The notes below the pieces were generated by a model. It was given only the letters and a program-made list of their open reading frames with translations, ran no database searches and was not told the origin of the DNA. This document shows positions 60,288 through 64,000 of a stretch of 64,000 nt of DNA, in pieces. The stretch spans positions 124,001 through 188,000 of the forward strand of contig NZ_JAOWPS010000004.1 in NCBI RefSeq assembly GCF_025753795.1, written 5' to 3'. Made by a program: the position numbers and the translations under genes. The stretch comes from Mesorhizobium sp. YC-39 (lineage in GTDB: Bacteria > Pseudomonadota > Alphaproteobacteria > Rhizobiales > Rhizobiaceae). Numbering within the stretch: position 1 is the first letter of the stretch; each line of letters opens with the position of its first letter.

Positions 60288-61346
60288 ATGAACGGACTGA
60301 AGAAAACATTGGCTCTGGCCGTGTCGGCCACGGTGCTGTCGGCCGGAATGGCGCAAGCCGCGGACTGGTGGCCCTTCAAGATCGCCTCGGCCAAGGATGG
60401 CGATCTGAAGAAGGTCGAGGAAATCGAATACAAGCCGCTTGAAAAGGCCGAGAAGCCTTGGAAGCTGTGCGTGCTTTTTCCGCATCTGCAGGACAGCTAC
60501 TGGGTCTCGGTGGATTACGGCATCGTCGAGGAAGCCAAGCGACTGGGCGTCAAGGTGACGGTGCTGCAGGCCGGCGGCTACACCGCGCTGCCGAAGCAGA
60601 TTTCGCAATATGACGACTGCGTCGCTTCCGGCGCCGACGCGATCCTGATCTCGGCGATCTCGGAGGCAGGCGTTGCCGCGAAGATCGGCGAGGGCATGGG
60701 CAAGGGCATCGTCAACATCGCTGTCGCCAACCCGATCCTGGAGACGCCGATCACCGCCCGGATCACACCCGACTTCTTCCAGAAAGGCTTCCAGACCGGC
60801 GAATATGTGAAGAAGTATCTGGGCGACAAGCAGGGCTCGGCGGTGGCCTTCCCCGGGCCGCAGGGCAGCGGCTGGGCCGAAACCTACATGGACGGTTTCC
60901 GCGAAAGCACCAAGACCGGCAACGTCAAGCTCTTGGCCGAGATGTTCGGCGAGGCGAGCGTCCCGGCACAGCTCAAGCTGGTCGAGGATGCGCTGCAGAC
61001 GCATCCGGACGTCAATGTCATCTGGGGTGGCGCGCCCACGGCCGAAGCAGCGATCGGCGCGGTGGCGGATGCCGGCCTCAGCAATGTGACGATCATGTCG
61101 TCCTATGAGAACCAGACGATGCTGAAAGCGGTCAAAGACGGCTCGGTGCTCGGCTTTGCCACCGAGTATCCTGTCATCATGGGGCGCATCGGCGTCGACC
61201 TCGCGGTCCGCGCCCTCGAAAAGAAAGAGCACGAAAAGGTGCTTCTGGTTGCTCCCGGTATCGTCACCAAGGAGAATATCGATAAGATCGATACGACCCA
61301 GATCTTCGCGCCGGACGGCTGGCGCCCGGAATTCTCGGTCGAGTAG
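60288..61346 (+). CDS. ABC transporter periplasmic binding protein, TorT-like
   Basis: 352 residues. The signal peptide MNGLKKTLALAVSATVLSAG ends at MAQA/AD. The mature protein has WKLCVLFPHLQDSYWVSVDY and PKQISQYDDCVASGADAILI, a pattern seen in TorT-like members of the type I binding-protein family. In E. coli TorT senses trimethylamine N-oxide, but here an ATPase and permease follow, so it is an importer component. GGGAG lies 8 bases before the ATG at 60288; an ATG at 60273 is in frame. A perfect 15-base-stem hairpin follows the gene. Ligand unknown, possibly the amine handled by the adjacent aminotransferases. Confidence 0.87.
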   Translation: MNGLKKTLALAVSATVLSAGMAQAADWWPFKIASAKDGDLKKVEEIEYKPLEKAEKPWKLCVLFPHLQDSYWVSVDYGIVEEAKRLGVKVTVLQAGGYTALPKQISQYDDCVASGADAILISAISEAGVAAKIGEGMGKGIVNIAVANPILETPITARITPDFFQKGFQTGEYVKKYLGDKQGSAVAFPGPQGSGWAETYMDGFRESTKTGNVKLLAEMFGEASVPAQLKLVEDALQTHPDVNVIWGGAPTAEAAIGAVADAGLSNVTIMSSYENQTMLKAVKDGSVLGFATEYPVIMGRIGVDLAVRALEKKEHEKVLLVAPGIVTKENIDKIDTTQIFAPDGWRPEFSVE

Positions 61347-61375
61347 TGGCCTGGGCCGCGATGGCCTTCCTCCCA

Positions 61376-61406
61376 GCCTGGCCGCTTCCCTGGGAAGCGG
61401 CCAGGC
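61376..61406 (+). terminator. Perfect 15-bp-stem hairpin after the TorT-like gene
   Basis: GCCTGGCCGCTTCCC and GGGAAGCGGCCAGGC are exact reverse complements separated by one base. It lies 29 bases after the binding-protein stop and well before the ATPase. No T tract follows. It would stabilise the upstream message or act as a partial terminator. Confidence 0.65.
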
Positions 61407-61469
61407 GCCGCCGGCTTGAAGCCATCGCTGCCAAAATGATTCAGCTGATGCGCTTAAGTCCTTGTTTTT

Positions 61470-61514
61470 GAGCATATCGGCCCAAACCGCCGCTCCGTTT
61501 TGGGCGAGATGCTC
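61470..61514 (+). repeat. Rhizobial-type intergenic hairpin repeat, copy 3
   Basis: GAGCAT/ATGCTC outer arms and GGCCCAAA/TTTTGGGC inner arms surround a CCGCCGCTCCG-type loop. The bases before it (CTTAAGTCCTTGTTTTT) also match the usual flank of this repeat in rhizobia. It lies between the binding-protein and ATPase genes, inside what should be one operon. Confidence 0.65.
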
Positions 61515-61549
61515 AGTTTTTGGTGAGATGCTCTGGGCCTTATGACGAG

Positions 61550-63037
61550 ATGCTGGAAGTAACCGGATTCACCAAGAGATTTCGCGGCATCGCCGCGCTC
61601 GACAATGTCGACTTCTCCCTCAACGAGGGTGAGGTCCACGCGCTGCTTGGTGAGAACGGCGCCGGCAAGTCGACGCTGATCAATCTCATTGCCGGCACAT
61701 TCCCCTGGGCCGAAGGCGTCTACCGGATCAATGGCCGCACGATCACGAGCCTCACCCCGCAGGTCGCGCAGGAGATCGGCATTGCCGCTGTCTTCCAGGA
61801 GTTCAGCCTGGTGCCCGACCTTACCGTGCTGGAGAACATCTTCCTCGGCCGTGAGCAATCCGGCAGCTTCTTCCTCAAGCGACGGCAGATGCGCCAGGCG
61901 GGCACCGAACTGCTCGATGGGCTCGGCTTCCACTTGCCGCTCGACGAGAAGGTTGCATTCCTGTCGCGCGCCCAGAAACAGATGGTGGAGATCGCCAAGG
62001 CGCTGCGCATGCGGCCCAAGGTGCTCATTCTCGACGAGCCCACCGCGTCGCTCACCGACGGCGAGGCCGACAAGCTCTTCCATGCGGTGGCGCTGCTCAA
62101 GGCCAGGGGCGTCGGCATCATCTATGTCTCGCACCGAATGAGCGAGATCCGCAACCTGTCCGACCGCGTCACCGTGTTGCGCGGCGGCAAGAGGATCGGC
62201 ACCGTGGTGACATCGGAGATTTCGGACGAGGGCCTGATCGAGATGATGGTCGGCCGCCCGGTCGAACAGCTCTTCCCCAGCATCGAGCACAGGCCGGGCG
62301 CGGCCAGGCTCGAGGTGCAGAACCTCACCACGCAGGACCATTCCGTCATCGGCGCCTCTTTCGTGGCTCGGGCAGGCGAGGTGGTCGGTCTCGCCGGTCT
62401 CGTCGGCTGCGGGCGCAGCGAGCTTTGCCGCGCCGTCTTCGGTCTGGAGACGATCGAGGCGGGAACGATCACCGTTGGTGACAAGACCATTGCGCGTCCC
62501 TCGCCAGCGTCCATGCTTGCCAACAAGGTCTGCTATTTCCCGGCCGACCGTGGTTCTGAAGGACTGGCCATGGCCCGGTCGGCGCGCGAAAACGCGACGA
62601 TGAGCTCGCTCGACCTGCCGGCCTTGTCGGCCGGGCCGGTGCTGAAGTTCTGGCGCGAGCGCGAGGTGATCAAGGCGCCGCTTGCCGACCTTGCGCTGCG
62701 GCCGATGGCGCCCGAGCGCAAGGTCTCGGCCTTTTCCGGCGGCAACCAGCAGAAGCTGATGTTGGCGCGCGGGCTGATGCGGCCCTTCGATGTCTATCTC
62801 TTCGACGAACCGACGGTCGGTATCGATGTCGGCGCCAAGGTCGATGTCTACAATCTCATCAAGTCGCTGGTGGAAGCCGGCGCCTCGGTCGTCGTCTCGA
62901 CCTCCGAATTGCCGGAGCTCATCAACCTCGCCTCGCGTGTCTATGTCATGCATGAAGGCAAGGTCGTCGCCGAGCTTGGCCAGGCCGAGCTGACGGAGGC
63001 GCAGATCCTGTCCCATTATTTCGGAGGGCGGGCGTGA
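61550..63037 (+). CDS. Sugar-type ABC transporter ATPase, two nucleotide-binding domains (RbsA family)
   Basis: 495 residues. Domain 1: Walker A GENGAGKST, signature LSRAQKQMVEIAKAL, Walker B VLILDEPTASL. Domain 2: degenerate Walker A GLVGCGRSEL, signature FSGGNQQKLMLARGL and Walker B VYLFDEPTVGIDVG. The ATG at 61550 gives the family start MLEVTGFTKRFRG but its ribosome site is weak; the frame is open to 61520. It serves the TorT-like binding protein and the permease that follows with a GTGA overlap. Confidence 0.9.
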   Translation: MLEVTGFTKRFRGIAALDNVDFSLNEGEVHALLGENGAGKSTLINLIAGTFPWAEGVYRINGRTITSLTPQVAQEIGIAAVFQEFSLVPDLTVLENIFLGREQSGSFFLKRRQMRQAGTELLDGLGFHLPLDEKVAFLSRAQKQMVEIAKALRMRPKVLILDEPTASLTDGEADKLFHAVALLKARGVGIIYVSHRMSEIRNLSDRVTVLRGGKRIGTVVTSEISDEGLIEMMVGRPVEQLFPSIEHRPGAARLEVQNLTTQDHSVIGASFVARAGEVVGLAGLVGCGRSELCRAVFGLETIEAGTITVGDKTIARPSPASMLANKVCYFPADRGSEGLAMARSARENATMSSLDLPALSAGPVLKFWREREVIKAPLADLALRPMAPERKVSAFSGGNQQKLMLARGLMRPFDVYLFDEPTVGIDVGAKVDVYNLIKSLVEAGASVVVSTSELPELINLASRVYVMHEGKVVAELGQAELTEAQILSHYFGGRA

Positions 63038-64000
63038 GTTCGGAGCAGGCAACGATGGCCCCTTTGAGCGTGGCCAAACCCACGGAGCACCGGTCGAGCC
63101 TGCTCGACCGCTTTCTCATGCAGGGCGGCATCGTCATCACCTTTCTCATCGTGGCGGTGGTAGCGACGGCGCTGGTCGAGCCGCGCTTCCTCAACCGGCT
63201 CAATCTCACCAACGTCATGCGAAATTTCGCGCTCCTGCTCATCCCATCGCTGGCGCAGATGCTGGTGATGACCGCTGGCGGCTTCGACCTGTCGGTCGGT
63301 GCGGTAGTGGCGATCTCGTCCGTGGTTACGGCCGCCGTGATGCTCGTCGGCAGCGGCTACTTCCCGGGCATGGAGATCGCCATCATCCTGCTTTCGCTGG
63401 TTGCCGCCATCGGTGTCGGCGTCCTTGTCGGGTTGACCAATGCCGGGCTGGTGGCGAGCCTTTCGCTGTCGCCCTTCATGGTGACGCTCGCCATGATGTC
63501 GGTGCTGATGGGCATCGCCCTCTATTTCACGCAAGGCATCCCGATCTATGGCGTCGCCGACTCCTTCATCACCGGCGTCGGGCGCGGACAGTTTCTCGGC
63601 CTGCCGATCGTGCTCCATGTCGCGCTCGTCGTGCTCGTCGTCTGCATCGTCATGCAGCGCTTCACCGCGCTCGGCCGGCATATCTATGCGGTCGGCAGCG
63701 ATCTGCGTTCGGCGCGGCTTTCCGGCGTGGCGACCGGCCGGACGATCACGATCGCTTATGTGCTTGCCGGCATCCTTGCCGCGTTGACGGGGTTCCTGAT
63801 GACATCCCGGCTCGGTTCCGGCCAGTCGACCATCGGCGGCACGCTGGCGCTCGAGACCATCGCCGCCGCCGTCATCGGCGGGGTGTCGCTGCGCGGCGGC
63901 GTCGGCCGCGCCGAGCATGTGGCGCTTGCCGCTCTTTTCCTCGCCGTCATCGCCAATGCGATGAACCTGGTCCAGGTCGACAGCAAATATCAGACGCTTG
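63034..64000 (+). CDS. Sugar-type ABC transporter permease (RbsC family), runs off the right edge
   Basis: The first 322 codons are visible from a GTG overlapping the ATPase stop, with GGAGG 6 bases upstream; the end lies beyond the window. The translation begins VSSEQATMAPLSVAK and shows several membrane segments. MLVMTAGGFDLSVGAVVAIS is the RbsC signature, and GGTLALETIAAAVIGGVSLR is the typical late loop. It forms the channel of the TorT-like/RbsA-like importer. A second permease may follow outside the window, as in the importer at 6020-7920. Confidence 0.88.
   Translation, partial: MSSEQATMAPLSVAKPTEHRSSLLDRFLMQGGIVITFLIVAVVATALVEPRFLNRLNLTNVMRNFALLLIPSLAQMLVMTAGGFDLSVGAVVAISSVVTAAVMLVGSGYFPGMEIAIILLSLVAAIGVGVLVGLTNAGLVASLSLSPFMVTLAMMSVLMGIALYFTQGIPIYGVADSFITGVGRGQFLGLPIVLHVALVVLVVCIVMQRFTALGRHIYAVGSDLRSARLSGVATGRTITIAYVLAGILAALTGFLMTSRLGSGQSTIGGTLALETIAAAVIGGVSLRGGVGRAEHVALAALFLAVIANAMNLVQVDSKYQTL

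Noticed and set aside
61454..63052. 532-residue open frame on the minus strand
   Set aside because: It is the exact antisense of the RbsA-type ATPase, with no domain of its own.
1..64000. CRISPR arrays, rRNA and tRNA genes, insertion sequences, prophage or integrative-element borders
   Set aside because: No regularly spaced repeats, no cloverleaf or rRNA-like segments, and no transposase, integrase or phage domains were recognised in any frame.

Overview
This window is GC-rich chromosomal DNA with the hallmarks of an alphaproteobacterium of the order Hyphomicrobiales, most likely Mesorhizobium or a close relative. It has a very high density of ABC importers, each packed with its own catabolic enzymes and regulator. 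It has a DUF3309-type small hydrophobic protein and three copies of a rhizobial-type hairpin intergenic repeat. About 60 genes are supported. No rRNA, tRNA, CRISPR array, transposase or phage gene was recognised. The assignment rests on gene content and on remembered sequence families, not on a database search.

Layout. (A) 1-604: the 5' end of an FAD oxidoreductase that runs off the left edge, preceded by a 54-residue DUF3309-like membrane peptide. (B) 965-10489: a sugar or sugar-acid module. A gluconate-5-dehydrogenase-like SDR and an FGGY kinase lie on +. On - are an RbsABC-type importer (binding protein, ATPase, two permeases), a phosphotriesterase-family hydrolase, a creatininase-family amidohydrolase and a HutC-type GntR regulator. 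(C) 10885-26933: an amine or acyl-amine module. It holds a class III aminotransferase, an aldehyde dehydrogenase, an acyl-CoA ligase, a PYROXD2-like flavoprotein, an amidohydrolase that lacks its metal ligands, and a TetR regulator. With it lie an amidase/acetylpolyamine-deacetylase pair and a dipeptide-type importer. Two related operator-like sites at 10715 and 21474 tie these together. (D) 26997-37066: a DapA-family lyase, a PuuB-like oxidase, a PuuR-like XRE-cupin regulator, a spermidine/putrescine-type importer and two 2-hydroxyacid oxidases. A repeated TTTTCWGAAAA site links them. (E) 37067-42603: a second RbsABC-type importer with a metallo-beta-lactamase-fold hydrolase and a LacI regulator, with two good LacI operators between the divergent units. 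(F) 42613-50316: mixed genes, including a methanethiol oxidase (SBP56) with its SCO1 partner, a winged-helix/hydrolase fusion, an orphan nuoD, an acylphosphatase, small exported or unknown proteins and a frameshifted CBS-domain gene. (G) 50480-64000: two paralogous FCD-type GntR regulators, a split transketolase, three aminotransferases (two class III, one class IV), an SDR, an LhgO-like oxidase, a SnoaL-like protein and a TorT/RbsA/RbsC-type importer that runs off the right edge. TTATAAG-type palindromes sit at the promoters of this last group.

How they work together. Most of the window is a series of independent import-and-catabolise cassettes. In each, a periplasmic binding protein and its transporter bring in a small polar compound, and lactonases, amidases, aminotransferases, dehydrogenases and kinases convert it into central metabolites. 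A local repressor, which can be paired with an inverted repeat in the promoter region, controls each unit. Region G is the best candidate for an undescribed pathway, because a split transketolase is combined with several aminotransferases and a dedicated importer, a set I cannot match to a pathway I know.
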